From the NCBI GenBank assembly GCA_001772665.1, contig MEVH01000015.1, positions 13,223-50,283 of the forward strand: 37,061 nt of DNA, written 5' to 3'. Below the pieces are notes generated by a model. It saw only the letters and a program-made list of their open reading frames with translations, did no database searches and had not been told where the DNA came from. The position numbers and the translations under genes were made by a program. Below, in pieces: positions 14,934-24,070 of this stretch (positions within the stretch are counted from its first letter, which is position 1; each line of letters opens with the position of its first letter). The stretch is from a candidate division WWE3 bacterium RIFCSPLOWO2_01_FULL_39_13. GTDB taxonomy: Bacteria > Patescibacteriota > WWE3 > 2-01-FULL-39-13.

Positions 14934-16241
14934 ATGGATCAGGCTGAAAACAAAGTGCAGGATCCAGCTTTTCCTGCCAAAGATATTCCTAAAGAAAACT
15001 CAATGCTGCCGGATATGTCGGGAGAAGACAATGGAAGCAAGGTAAATCAGTCAGAATATGCAGAAAAATTACCATTATTTTCAAGACAGCAAATTAGAAA
15101 GTATATGTCTAAAGCTGTATTACTCTTCTTAATTATTTTTTTAATTCCCGCTGGAATTTTCGCATATAAAAAATTCTGGCCGATGACTCAAACGCCGACT
15201 CCTGCACCACCGCCCGATGAAAATCCAATAATCCCTCCTCCGCCCGAGAAACAACCTGTACTTTTGGCCTATGTGAAAAACCAGAAAGAAATATGGGTTG
15301 CCGACAGCAATGGTGAAAACAAAATAAAAGCTGCTGAGCTTCCCCCAGGATCTCTAAAAACTTTTACAGCTCTAAACTGGAAAGCCAAAGACAAAATCGC
15401 CTATTCAAGCTGTGAAGAAAAAACCGGATGTGACCTTGTCACCATCGATCTTAACGATAAATCAACATCCCTTGAAGACAGAACAAAAGCAACAATAATA
15501 AGAAAATTCACTTTCAGCACTGACGATAATTATTTGGCATACATAACCGATGACACTAAAAATACAAACTTATATCTTAGAACAGGCGCAATAACTTCAA
15601 GTCTGGCATCCTTTAGAACCGCTGTTGACGAAACAAAAGTCAAATCAAGGGTCTTGTTTACAAAAGACAATCAGTACGTTGTCTTTTCAACTCTCCGCAA
15701 AGACCTTATTCCTTCAAAAGAAGATAAAACCAAAATGACAGAACTTATATATCCAATAATTTATGCTTTCAGCCCAAATGGAGCAAAAGTAGACGAGATA
15801 AGAGACGCAGCCGATCCGTTCCTTGTTGAAAACAACCTAATAGGATACACACAATCAGGAAAGTTTTTATACAAAGAAATAGGATCAACCGAATTCTCTG
15901 AAATTACTGAATCATCTGGACTTCAACTGGTGATGTCTCCAGACAAAACCAAAATCGCCTACTGGAAGACAGATGATGAGTTTGCAACCTCTGTAGTCCT
16001 CGGATTATTTGAAACCAAAACAAATATCCACCGCAACATTATAAGGGGGGTAATCCTTCCCGTCTGGCTCAGTGATGATAAATTAATCGGAATAAAAGTA
16101 GACAACTGCATTGGTGAAAGCTGTCTGCTGTACGAATTTAAAACTGCAAGCATTGGAATCATTGATATAAACAACGGAAACATTCAGTTAATTGACCAGG
16201 GCAAATCCATTACCGAGGTTTCAACAAATAATGCCTATTAA
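14934..16241 (+). CDS. Membrane-anchored PD40/TolB-like beta-propeller protein
   Basis: About 435 residues from the ATG at 14934; a longer frame opens with TTG at 14865 but an extended -10 (TGATAAACT) lies 8 nt before the ATG. A cytoplasmic N-terminus is followed by one transmembrane segment (LLFLIIFLIPAGIFAYKKF, ~59-78), a Pro-rich linker and repeats such as KIAYWKTDDEF and NYLAYITDDT that match PD40/WD40-like blades of TolB-type propellers. Its last codons overlap the PrgI gene by 11 bp, so it is probably part of that cluster. Function unknown. Confidence 0.65.
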   Translation: MDQAENKVQDPAFPAKDIPKENSMLPDMSGEDNGSKVNQSEYAEKLPLFSRQQIRKYMSKAVLLFLIIFLIPAGIFAYKKFWPMTQTPTPAPPPDENPIIPPPPEKQPVLLAYVKNQKEIWVADSNGENKIKAAELPPGSLKTFTALNWKAKDKIAYSSCEEKTGCDLVTIDLNDKSTSLEDRTKATIIRKFTFSTDDNYLAYITDDTKNTNLYLRTGAITSSLASFRTAVDETKVKSRVLFTKDNQYVVFSTLRKDLIPSKEDKTKMTELIYPIIYAFSPNGAKVDEIRDAADPFLVENNLIGYTQSGKFLYKEIGSTEFSEITESSGLQLVMSPDKTKIAYWKTDDEFATSVVLGLFETKTNIHRNIIRGVILPVWLSDDKLIGIKVDNCIGESCLLYEFKTASIGIIDINNGNIQLIDQGKSITEVSTNNAY

Positions 16242-17823
16242 AGAAGAAACAATTGAAGGATCTGCAGGAAGAAGGCATCCTGTTCCGCAAAATGTAATGG
16301 ATGTCGAATTCAAAGTTGTTGGAGACCTGACGGTAAGACAGCTCATGTACCTGTTCGCAGGGATGAGCCTTGCCTACATATTCCATAAATCCGGGCTTCC
16401 TGCATTCTGGAGATGGGTATTTATGCTTCTTATTGGAGGATTATCTGTTGCTGTTGCATTCGTTCCGATACAGGAAAGAAGCCTTGATAAATGGCTTATC
16501 AGTTTTATAAAGGCGATGACCGGTCCTGGGCAGAGAGTCTGGAGAAAATCTTACACTCCTCCCGCATATTTTCTGGCTGACTATGCGCAGATAATTAGAA
16601 ATGAAATTATTACTCTAACACCTGCCAAAAGCCGCAGCAAACTCGACGAATATCTTGGCCAGCTGCCAGAAATCCAAACCGATATAGACAAATATGAAGA
16701 TATGAATCTTAAAAACATACATTCGGCATTTGCAAGCTCAACTGCCGATCTGCCGATTGATATACCTCAATCAGATAGACTCCCAGACATGAGAGGCACC
16801 CCAGCAGTTGCTCTAGAAACCCAAGAGGAACCCGAACCATCTGAACTTCCAGAATTTAAGCTTCCAGGGATAAAAACTTCTGAGGCAAAGACACCCGAAG
16901 TCAAGACTTTGAAACCCGCCAAAAAGAAAATGGATCAGGATGAAATAGAATCAAAGCTTGATTTTATGGAAGGATTCGACAGACGCCCGGTTAAAATCGA
17001 CATTACATCTCCGGGTCCGATAGATAGAGCTTTAGTCAATCTTCCGCCTGAATTAAGGGGAGAAATAAATATAGCCACCAAATCAAAACTTCCCACAACA
17101 ATTCTCACAGAAGATGTAGAAGAAATAAAAAGACAGGAAGACAAGCTTGCAAAACAGGCAGGCGAACTTCTCGAGGTTATGAAGAAGGCGAGAGTACAGC
17201 TTAAATACAGCGCAGACGATCCTTCTCAGAATGAAGGAAGAATAGAATTTTACAGGACAAAATACGAAAACATTTCAAAGGAAAGAGAAAAAATATCAGA
17301 AAAAATAAGCCAGAGCAAAGGAAAAGGCATAGACCAGGATCAGGCAGACAATGTTTCTCTAGAAGTTAAAGACACCGTGAAATCTCTGACAGAAAACAAC
17401 CGTAACCTGAAAAATAAGCTAACACAGATACAATCAGAACTGGATTTTCTTAAAGACAAAGCAAAGCAGATTGAAATGGCAGGAAGTCAAAGCACATCAA
17501 CAACTCCAGCCGACACCGGATCAGGATTAGCTGCTTCTCCAATCGGCTTTAATAATGCCGATCCAAATGTCATTACAGGAATAGTAAAAGGGAGGAGCGG
17601 AGATTTGGTTGAAGGCGCGGTAATTATAATAAAAGACGGTGACGGAGACGTTGTTAGAGCTCTAAAAACAAACAAGCTCGGCCAGTTCAAAACACAGACC
17701 TCTCTGCCAGACGGAAAATACACCATAGAAGTAATAAAAGGCGGAGAGAAGTTTGATATAATCTCGGTTAAAGCCACAGGAAAAAATATTCCACCAGTCT
17801 ATCTTGTTGCAAAAGAGACATAA
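16231..17823 (+). CDS. PrgI-family protein with coiled coil and C-terminal Ig-like domain
   Basis: About 530 residues from the ATG at 16231, which overlaps the end of the upstream gene. Residues ~15-110 match PrgI (VEFKVVGDLTVRQL, two membrane helices, then PIQERSLDKWL), a VirB3-like component of Gram-positive-type IV secretion. The middle is Pro/Glu-rich and then coiled coil (~300-425). The last ~85 residues (TGIVKGRSGDLVEGAVI, LKTNKLGQFKT, LPDGKYTIEV) look like a carboxypeptidase-regulatory or CNA_B-like beta sandwich. PrgI alone is about 110 residues, so the fusion is unusual. Confidence 0.8.
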   Translation: MPIKEETIEGSAGRRHPVPQNVMDVEFKVVGDLTVRQLMYLFAGMSLAYIFHKSGLPAFWRWVFMLLIGGLSVAVAFVPIQERSLDKWLISFIKAMTGPGQRVWRKSYTPPAYFLADYAQIIRNEIITLTPAKSRSKLDEYLGQLPEIQTDIDKYEDMNLKNIHSAFASSTADLPIDIPQSDRLPDMRGTPAVALETQEEPEPSELPEFKLPGIKTSEAKTPEVKTLKPAKKKMDQDEIESKLDFMEGFDRRPVKIDITSPGPIDRALVNLPPELRGEINIATKSKLPTTILTEDVEEIKRQEDKLAKQAGELLEVMKKARVQLKYSADDPSQNEGRIEFYRTKYENISKEREKISEKISQSKGKGIDQDQADNVSLEVKDTVKSLTENNRNLKNKLTQIQSELDFLKDKAKQIEMAGSQSTSTTPADTGSGLAASPIGFNNADPNVITGIVKGRSGDLVEGAVIIIKDGDGDVVRALKTNKLGQFKTQTSLPDGKYTIEVIKGGEKFDIISVKATGKNIPPVYLVAKET

Positions 17824-18515
17824 TGGCCAGTAAAATCTTGGCGACAACACAGGAACATCTAGACATAGCCGATATAAAAGATAATATTGTTGTATTAAAA
17901 AACGGTGGTGCAGTCATAGTTCTTGAGACAACTGCAATAAACTTCGATCTTCTTTCGCTAAGAGAGCAGGATGCAGCCATCGCTGCCTTCAGCTCACTTT
18001 TGAATTCCCTTTCATTCCCTATACAAATTACAATGAGATCAAAAAGGATGGACATCAGCGACTATCTTGAAAAAGTTAAAGAAGTTGAAGCAAAACAATC
18101 AAGTTCGAAAATAAAAGAGCAAATAGTCGCCTATCGGACATTTATAAAAGATGAGCTTGTAACAAAAGGCGAAGTGCTGGACAAGAAATTTTATGTTTCT
18201 GTTCCTTACAAAACTTTCCTTCCGTCAAGCACGCCTTTTGGCTGGATTGAATCACTAATAGAAGGAAAGAAAAAAGGCCAAGGGAAAATAAATGTTGACA
18301 AAATTCTACAAGAAGCCAAAGCAGATCTTGCTCCAAAAATTGATTTTATGATAAAAGAATTTTCACGAATCGGGATCAAAGCTTTACAGCTTAATACGGC
18401 TGAGCTTATAAAATTGTTCTACGAGATATACAATAGCGAAACTTCGCAGACGCAAAAAATCCGCGGGGATATTAATGAGTATACTTCGGCGCTGGTAGAG
18501 CCAAAAATCGCATAA
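17823..18515 (+). CDS. Secretion-cluster protein, TraC/VirB4 N-domain-like
   Basis: 230 residues, ATG overlapping the PrgI stop (TAATG). It has an N-terminal mixed alpha/beta part (DIADIKDNIVVLKNGGAVIV, then LLSLREQDAAIAAF) of the kind seen at the start of VirB4/TraC-type proteins and in small proteins encoded between PrgI and VirB4 in CPR genomes. No P-loop. Probably a partner of the downstream ATPase; exact role unknown. Confidence 0.6.
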   Translation: MASKILATTQEHLDIADIKDNIVVLKNGGAVIVLETTAINFDLLSLREQDAAIAAFSSLLNSLSFPIQITMRSKRMDISDYLEKVKEVEAKQSSSKIKEQIVAYRTFIKDELVTKGEVLDKKFYVSVPYKTFLPSSTPFGWIESLIEGKKKGQGKINVDKILQEAKADLAPKIDFMIKEFSRIGIKALQLNTAELIKLFYEIYNSETSQTQKIRGDINEYTSALVEPKIA

Positions 18516-18516
18516 A

Positions 18517-20967
18517 ATGGGTATAAACCTGCCGTTTTTAAAAAAGAAAGAAAGAAATTCAGATCCAAAGACAGAAAACTCTGCTGGTACTGAAACAAAG
18601 AATTCTGAAAATCCCAACGAATCAAAAGTCGCTGCTGCAGCTTCATCTTTTGTAATGAAGAAAAAGATGGAAAATATTGAAAATGAATCAACTGCTGAAA
18701 GAAAACTGGCAAAAGGAATTCCAAGTGTTCAGGATATCATTGCTCCAAGCGCGATAGAAGTAGATTTCAACTATCTTAAAATCGGCGACAAGTATTTCAG
18801 GACTCTCTTTGTATCAGGCTATCCCCGCTTTGTAGGAGCAAACTGGCTTGAGCCGATAATAAACTTCGACCGCTCCATTAATATCACAATGTTTTATTAT
18901 CCGATTAATGCAAGAAACGTTCTTGACGACCTGAGACGCAAAATTGCAGAAATGGAGGCGACAATCAATATTGCCCGCGAAAAAGGCCGAGTAATCGACC
19001 CGGCTGTCCAAGCTGCCCTCGGTGATGCAAAATCATTACAGGAACAGCTTGTAAAAGGCATAGAAAGGTTCTTCCACTTCTCTTTTTATGTCACGATATC
19101 AGCCGACACGATAGATGAACTTAACAGTGTCACCTATCAGGTTGAATCAACGCTTGGATCCCTTTCTTTAATATCCAAAAAGGCAACGCTTGAAATGGAG
19201 CAGGCTTTTCAGACAAGCATCCCTGTATGCCTCGACAAACTGCAGGTAATCAGGAATATGGATACAACCTCTGTAGCCACAACATTTCCATTTACATCTT
19301 CAGAACTTACCGCCAACGAGGGAATTTTATATGGAGTAAACCAGCACAATGGCTCGCTTGTAATTTTTGACAGGTTTTCGCTTGAGAACGCAAACTCTGT
19401 GATATTTGCAAAATCAGGCGCAGGAAAGTCTTATCTTGTAAAACTAGAGGCTCTCAGGTATCTGCTTTTTGGAGTTGATGTCATTGTAATTGATCCTGAA
19501 ACTGAATACAGACGGCTTTGCGAAGCAGTAGGAGGAGAATATATTGACTTCAACATGAAGAGCAAGGCGAAAATCAATCCTTTTGAACTGCCCGAAACTG
19601 CAGAACAGGAAGATCAGCTTAGTTTAAAGATCCTCAGCCTGCATGCACTTTTAAGAATAATGCTTGGAGATATGTCCCCGTCTGAATCGGCAATACTTGA
19701 CCGCGCCCTTGTAGATACTTACCGTCTGAAGGGGATCACACAGGATCCAACAACACAGAATAGGGAGCCTCCGCTTCTTGAGGATCTCTACAAGGTCCTT
19801 CTGGCCATGGATGAGCCTGAATCGAAGTCTCTTGCCGAAAGAATGGAAAGGTACCTTAAAGGGTCTCTTGCGGGGATTTTTGACCAGCGCTCGAATGTTG
19901 ATTTAGACAACAGCTTTTCTGTGTTCTCAATAAGAAATTTGGAGGATGTTTTAAGGCCTATCGCTATGTTTATGATACTTGATTTTATATGGACGAAAAT
20001 CAAGCATGATATGAAAAAGAGGCTTTTGATACTTGATGAGGCCTGGACTCTTATGAGATACCCAGATTCAGCTGCTTTCGTTTACTCGCTTGCAAAAAGA
20101 GCCAGAAAATACTACCTGGGATTAACAACTGTAACTCAGGATGTTGCTGACTTTCTTAATACCGACTACGGAAAGGCGGTTGTAACAAACTCGTCTATAC
20201 AGATTCTGCTTAAACAGCATCCGGCAGCAATAGATAGAATAGCCGAGGTGTTTTACCTTTCAGAAGGAGAGAAGAATCTTCTTCTTTCAGCTGGAATCGG
20301 AGAGGGCCTCTTTTTTGCAGGTGCAAATCATGTTGCGATTCAGGTAAGGGCATCAGCCCAGGAACATAGGCTTATAACTACAAATCCTGAGGAGCTTTTG
20401 AAAATGAAACGTGAATCTGAAATAGATCCTGAAATTTTAAAATCGGCTCAAAGGACTGGTACTTCCGGGGGAATGCAGGCGACGGCTCCAACAATGACTG
20501 AGACGGAATATCAGACCCCAACTAGTAACGCTGAAATACAGACAGAGGCACCAGAGATACAGCCAGATGTTTCAATGGACCAGACAGAAATTCTGGAATC
20601 TCCAATAGGAGCTCCACAAATTCAGCCTGAAGCGCCGGCGTCTGAAACAGTAGCTCAAAAATGGAGTTCAGCAGCCCAGACTCAGACAGCTCCAATGGCG
20701 CCAAAGAGGCCTGCTCCGCAGCTTCAAAATTTGAAACAGTATCAGAATCAAAACCGTACTCAAACACCACCACGGCCATCACCGGAACAAACCCAGCCGG
20801 ATCCACATTCTCCTGAACCAATCAAGGATCAAGACCCATCAATACCTCCAAAACCAGTACAGAGTCAAACCATACCTCCACAAAGACCCGTAATGCCAAA
20901 TCCCTACTCAACAGGCCTTGACGAACAAGGAGATTTTACAAAAGGAACAATAAATCTGAACCAGTGA
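18517..20967 (+). CDS. VirB4-family secretion ATPase
   Basis: 816 residues. Walker A is AKSGAGKSYLVK (~300-306) and Walker B is RLLILDEAW (~500-508); the section before Walker A (IPVCLDKLQVIRNMDTTSVA, then LYGVNQHNGSLVIFDRF) is typical of VirB4/TraG-type ATPases. The last ~175 residues are Pro/Gln-rich and probably disordered. VirB4 energises type IV secretion or conjugation at the membrane. It starts 2 nt after the previous stop. No relaxase, VirD4, VirB6 or VirB8 gene is visible nearby. Confidence 0.9.
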   Translation: MGINLPFLKKKERNSDPKTENSAGTETKNSENPNESKVAAAASSFVMKKKMENIENESTAERKLAKGIPSVQDIIAPSAIEVDFNYLKIGDKYFRTLFVSGYPRFVGANWLEPIINFDRSINITMFYYPINARNVLDDLRRKIAEMEATINIAREKGRVIDPAVQAALGDAKSLQEQLVKGIERFFHFSFYVTISADTIDELNSVTYQVESTLGSLSLISKKATLEMEQAFQTSIPVCLDKLQVIRNMDTTSVATTFPFTSSELTANEGILYGVNQHNGSLVIFDRFSLENANSVIFAKSGAGKSYLVKLEALRYLLFGVDVIVIDPETEYRRLCEAVGGEYIDFNMKSKAKINPFELPETAEQEDQLSLKILSLHALLRIMLGDMSPSESAILDRALVDTYRLKGITQDPTTQNREPPLLEDLYKVLLAMDEPESKSLAERMERYLKGSLAGIFDQRSNVDLDNSFSVFSIRNLEDVLRPIAMFMILDFIWTKIKHDMKKRLLILDEAWTLMRYPDSAAFVYSLAKRARKYYLGLTTVTQDVADFLNTDYGKAVVTNSSIQILLKQHPAAIDRIAEVFYLSEGEKNLLLSAGIGEGLFFAGANHVAIQVRASAQEHRLITTNPEELLKMKRESEIDPEILKSAQRTGTSGGMQATAPTMTETEYQTPTSNAEIQTEAPEIQPDVSMDQTEILESPIGAPQIQPEAPASETVAQKWSSAAQTQTAPMAPKRPAPQLQNLKQYQNQNRTQTPPRPSPEQTQPDPHSPEPIKDQDPSIPPKPVQSQTIPPQRPVMPNPYSTGLDEQGDFTKGTINLNQ

Positions 20968-20985
20968 AACGCTGCCTCAGGATAT

Positions 20986-21014
20986 CAGGGTGATCCCGTT
21001 TACCACAGTCCCTC
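20986..21014. repeat. 29-bp gene-end element, copy 1
   Basis: It starts 19 nt after the VirB4 stop and matches 29096-29124 at 24 of 29 positions, including the core CCCGTTTACC and the end GTCCCTC. A small hairpin ATCA-GGG-TGAT can form at its start. Confidence 0.5.
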
Positions 21015-21117
21015 TTTAACGTTGCCGTCGCAACCTTTTACACGTTTTAATAGTTTTTCAATCACAAGTTTATCTTTAACTAAAGTCAACTTTACTAGAT
21101 TTTTCTTTAATAAGCTT

Positions 21118-21123
21118 TAAAAT
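21118..21123 (+). promoter_or_regulatory. -10 box of the NUDIX gene
   Basis: TAAAAT ending 7 nt before the ATG at 21131; leaderless-type. Confidence 0.45.
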
Positions 21124-21130
21124 CTAACCA

Positions 21131-21829
21131 ATGAGAGAACGAGAAATACATCCAATTCAGGCTGAAGTCCTCAAATTTCTCCTTTTCAAACCAAAAGCCA
21201 GGTATTCAGAACTAAACATTACACGAATCACATCAGACCATTTTAATTTTCACATAAAGCAACTACTAAAAGAGGGTCTTGTAATAAAGACCGAAGACGG
21301 ATTATACGAACTTACTACGACAGGAAAGGAATTTGCAAATCGCTTCGATACACAAAAAGTTGAAATAGAAAGACAAGCTAAGATTGGAGTGTGCATGTTA
21401 TGTAAGCACAACAAACATAATGAGACTTATCTTGTCCAACAGAGACTGAAACAGCCATATTATGGATATTTTGGATTTATCACAGGGAAAATCACATGGG
21501 GCGAAACTGTTTATGAAACTGCTAAAAGGGAACTAAAGGAAGAAACCGGACTTAATGGAAGCCCAAAGCTTGTTGGAATAGAACACAAGATGGATTTTTC
21601 AAAAAAAGACAAAACATTACTAGAAGATAAATTCTTTTTTATAATAAAAGTAGCTAATCTTAATGGGGAACTCGCCGAAGAGTTTGACGGCGGAAAAAAT
21701 ATCTGGATGCCTAAAAAGGAAATACTAAAACTTCCCAATCTATTTCATGATGTCCCGCTTCTTATATCAATGGTCGAAAAAGAGACGATAGAGGTTTTGG
21801 AGAAGAAGTACTACGTCGAAAGTTACTGA
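21131..21829 (+). CDS. Winged-helix plus NUDIX hydrolase protein
   Basis: 232 residues. Residues ~1-70 form a winged-helix-like domain (AEVLKFLLFKPKARYSELN, then FHIKQLLKEGLV, then GLYELTTTGKEF); residues ~80-210 form a NUDIX domain with a complete box GX5EX7REUXEEXGU (GKITWGETVYETAKREL followed by KEETGL). NUDIX enzymes cleave nucleoside diphosphate derivatives. The HTH suggests either a regulator such as NrtR or an HTH-NUDIX hydrolase. Position gives no further clue. Confidence 0.85.
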   Translation: MREREIHPIQAEVLKFLLFKPKARYSELNITRITSDHFNFHIKQLLKEGLVIKTEDGLYELTTTGKEFANRFDTQKVEIERQAKIGVCMLCKHNKHNETYLVQQRLKQPYYGYFGFITGKITWGETVYETAKRELKEETGLNGSPKLVGIEHKMDFSKKDKTLLEDKFFFIIKVANLNGELAEEFDGGKNIWMPKKEILKLPNLFHDVPLLISMVEKETIEVLEKKYYVESY

Positions 21830-21941
21830 TACTCTATTTAAACTTCTGATAAAAAAATTATCAAAAAACTCAAAAGGGTCAAATGGTAGCACTTCAAAGG
21901 GAACTGTCTAAAACGGAACGGTTCCAAATGTAAACGTAATA

Positions 21942-22466
21942 CTACCCCCACATTGCAATTAAAGAGGGATATCTTTTTATCCTGAGGTGATCCATTAACG
22001 CTAAATTCCAGCCGGTGTGTAGAATCTCATGAGAGTTTAGACTCCATAATGCCACGGTCACACCAACAGGATTTCGGCTCCATGGAACCCTTGTTACCTT
22101 CTTATTTATCTCTGGATCACACAAAAACGTAAACAGCTCACGATTAGCGTTTGCCAGTTCCTTAAGCAACTTTTCTTTCGACATCTCTTTAAAAGCTAAT
22201 GTTTTGACAGATATAGAACCAAACTTTATTTCTCCTGCTTGGGCACCATCCAAGTAACTCCTTTGTACACTTATCTGGTGAGCAACACTCTCTCGAGGAG
22301 TATCAGATTTCGTTTCGAGACTGTCTACCATTCGAAAATCGTACTTATCCTCAGGGATTAGCTCAAAGAAATCGCGGTTGATTCCCCAGCTCCTTAAATA
22401 TGCAGTCCAAAAAGCCAAAGCCCCTGGATCTGTCATCTTTGATGTTTCTAACGTCTTTGTGTCCAT
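21942..22466 (-). CDS. DinB-family protein
   Basis: 174 residues, four-helix-bundle pattern with the DinB metal-site histidines: AHQI near residue 62 and SHEILHTGWNLALMDHL near 144-160. DinB/YfiT-like proteins bind a metal and often act as thiol-dependent transferases; the role here is unknown. It follows dnaN by 19 bp on the same strand and may be transcribed with it. Confidence 0.7.
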   Translation of the reverse strand: MDTKTLETSKMTDPGALAFWTAYLRSWGINRDFFELIPEDKYDFRMVDSLETKSDTPRESVAHQISVQRSYLDGAQAGEIKFGSISVKTLAFKEMSKEKLLKELANANRELFTFLCDPEINKKVTRVPWSRNPVGVTVALWSLNSHEILHTGWNLALMDHLRIKRYPSLIAMWG

Positions 22467-22485
22467 ATTGCTGCTTTGAACACCC

Positions 22486-23595
22486 CTACCAGTTTGCCTT
22501 CATTGGCATGACGATGTATAAGTAGTGATCTTTGCCTTCGAATTTGAAAAGACCCGGTTTAAGGGGTTCTGAAATTTTAAAGACAAGATCGTCTTCGGTG
22601 GCATTTGCCAGAAATTCAAGCAGATATTTTGCATTAAATGCTATTTCGACCTCTTCGCCGGTGACCTCTGCACTCATTTCGTTGCTGCTGCTCCCAGTTT
22701 CTGTCGGCTGGGATATAGACTCAACAGATCCTTTTTTAACAACAAGCTTTACCATATTACCGCTTTCGCGAGAGAAGATATTGGCAAGCTTAATCCCATT
22801 TTCAAATTCCGATTTGGATATATGAACTTCAGAACTGAATTCTGCAGGAATTATTGACTGATAATCAGGATATTCTCCATCTATTATCCTAAAATGAGCC
22901 TCCATATCGGCTGCTTTCATCGCAACAAGGTTACGCTCCGGATCAACAACCAGGGTTAACTTCTCGTCCTCAGTTACAAACGCCCGCCCGACTTCAATAA
23001 AAGACCTGGCAGGAACAATAAACTCAATTTTCTCAGAAACGCTTTTGCCAAGCTTCATTTTGTACTCCGCCATTCTAAAGCCATCAGTACCAGCAAAAAT
23101 TATTGAGGAGCCTTCTGCCTTGCAGTAAATTCCAGTCAAAACCGGCCTTCCCTCGTCTGATGCAACCGTAAAACCGACAAGCTGGAGAACCTGCGTAAAT
23201 TCCTTTGCGGATAACTCCACCTCTAGACCTTTATCAACAAGATCAATAGTTGGGAATTCCCCGGCGTCTGCTCCTGCAAAACTTGCACTGGATTTATCGG
23301 TATTAACCTTAAAAATCGACCCTTTCAGCTCCGCATCAATTTTTTCCCCAGAAACCTGAGATACAAATTCAGCAAGAAGCCTTGCCGGAACAGCAATTGC
23401 CCCATCGCTGTCAACCTTGGCGCCGATCTTTGCAGTAATTGAAAGCTGCAAACCCGATGCCGTCATGCTAAGCCTTCCCTTTTCGGTCTTGATAAGAACA
23501 TTTGATAAAATGGGCATCGAGGTACGGGAATTAATGGCCTTGCCGACAACATTAAGCCCCTTGAAAAAATTTTCTTTTAGTACAGTAAACTTCAT
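22486..23595 (-). CDS. dnaN: DNA polymerase III sliding clamp (beta)
   Basis: 369 residues, normal length for the three-domain beta clamp. It opens KFTVLKENFFKGLNVVGKAI, has SMPILSNVLI near residue 27, PVLTGIYC near 155, DGFRMAEYK near 172 and the C-terminal YIVMPMKANW (PMR/PMK motif close to the hydrophobic partner pocket). It tethers the polymerase to DNA. A Shine-Dalgarno AAGGA lies 7 nt before the ATG. It is placed after jag at the end of the rpmH cluster and on the opposite strand from dnaA, instead of directly behind dnaA as usual. Confidence 0.96.
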   Translation of the reverse strand: MKFTVLKENFFKGLNVVGKAINSRTSMPILSNVLIKTEKGRLSMTASGLQLSITAKIGAKVDSDGAIAVPARLLAEFVSQVSGEKIDAELKGSIFKVNTDKSSASFAGADAGEFPTIDLVDKGLEVELSAKEFTQVLQLVGFTVASDEGRPVLTGIYCKAEGSSIIFAGTDGFRMAEYKMKLGKSVSEKIEFIVPARSFIEVGRAFVTEDEKLTLVVDPERNLVAMKAADMEAHFRIIDGEYPDYQSIIPAEFSSEVHISKSEFENGIKLANIFSRESGNMVKLVVKKGSVESISQPTETGSSSNEMSAEVTGEEVEIAFNAKYLLEFLANATEDDLVFKISEPLKPGLFKFEGKDHYLYIVMPMKANW

Positions 23596-23597
23596 AA

Positions 23598-24065
23598 TTA
23601 TTCCTTTGCACCCAGAGATATAATAATCTTCCGGTTAAGCCCCTCCCCTTCGGAATGGGATGAAACCCCTTCAATCTTTGAAATCTTTTCGTGGACAATT
23701 CTTCTCTCAAAACTGTTCATCGGATAAAGTGCGATCTGTTTGCCTATTTCTTTGGCCTTGCTCGCAGCACTTTCTGCCAGATCAGCAAGCTTTTGGTTGC
23801 GCTGTCCGCGGTAATCGGCAATATCAACCATAACTCTCGCTTCGTCTTTGAATTGCTTGTAAACGGCAACATTTATAAAGTGCTGAAGCGCACTAAGATT
23901 TTCTCCTCGGTAGCCTATAAGAAGATTTGCGCTGCCGGTTTCAATATCAGCCTTTAAAACCGACTCGTCTGAGTCATCAAAACTGACCTTAAACTCCATC
24001 TCAAGAAAACTGCCCAAGCTTTCTAAAAGAGAACCAATCATAGACTTAACCCTATCTTTGTCCAT
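23598..24065 (-). CDS. jag: Jag/KhpB RNA-binding protein (KH and R3H domains)
   Basis: 155 residues: KH domain (LLIGYRGENLSALQHFINVA, ~47-66) and R3H domain (ALYPMNSFERRIVHEKISK, ~111-129). The N-terminal Jag-N domain is absent or reduced, since the KH starts early. Found next to yidC in most bacteria and linked to membrane-protein biogenesis and cell-wall control. It lies 5 bp after yidC and 2 bp before dnaN. Confidence 0.9.
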   Translation of the reverse strand: MDKDRVKSMIGSLLESLGSFLEMEFKVSFDDSDESVLKADIETGSANLLIGYRGENLSALQHFINVAVYKQFKDEARVMVDIADYRGQRNQKLADLAESAASKAKEIGKQIALYPMNSFERRIVHEKISKIEGVSSHSEGEGLNRKIIISLGAKE

Positions 24066-24070
24066 ATTTA

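Noticed and set aside
21847-21870. TGATAA-AAAAA-TTATCA as a terminator after the NUDIX gene
   Set aside because: Weak AT stem without a T-tract on either strand.
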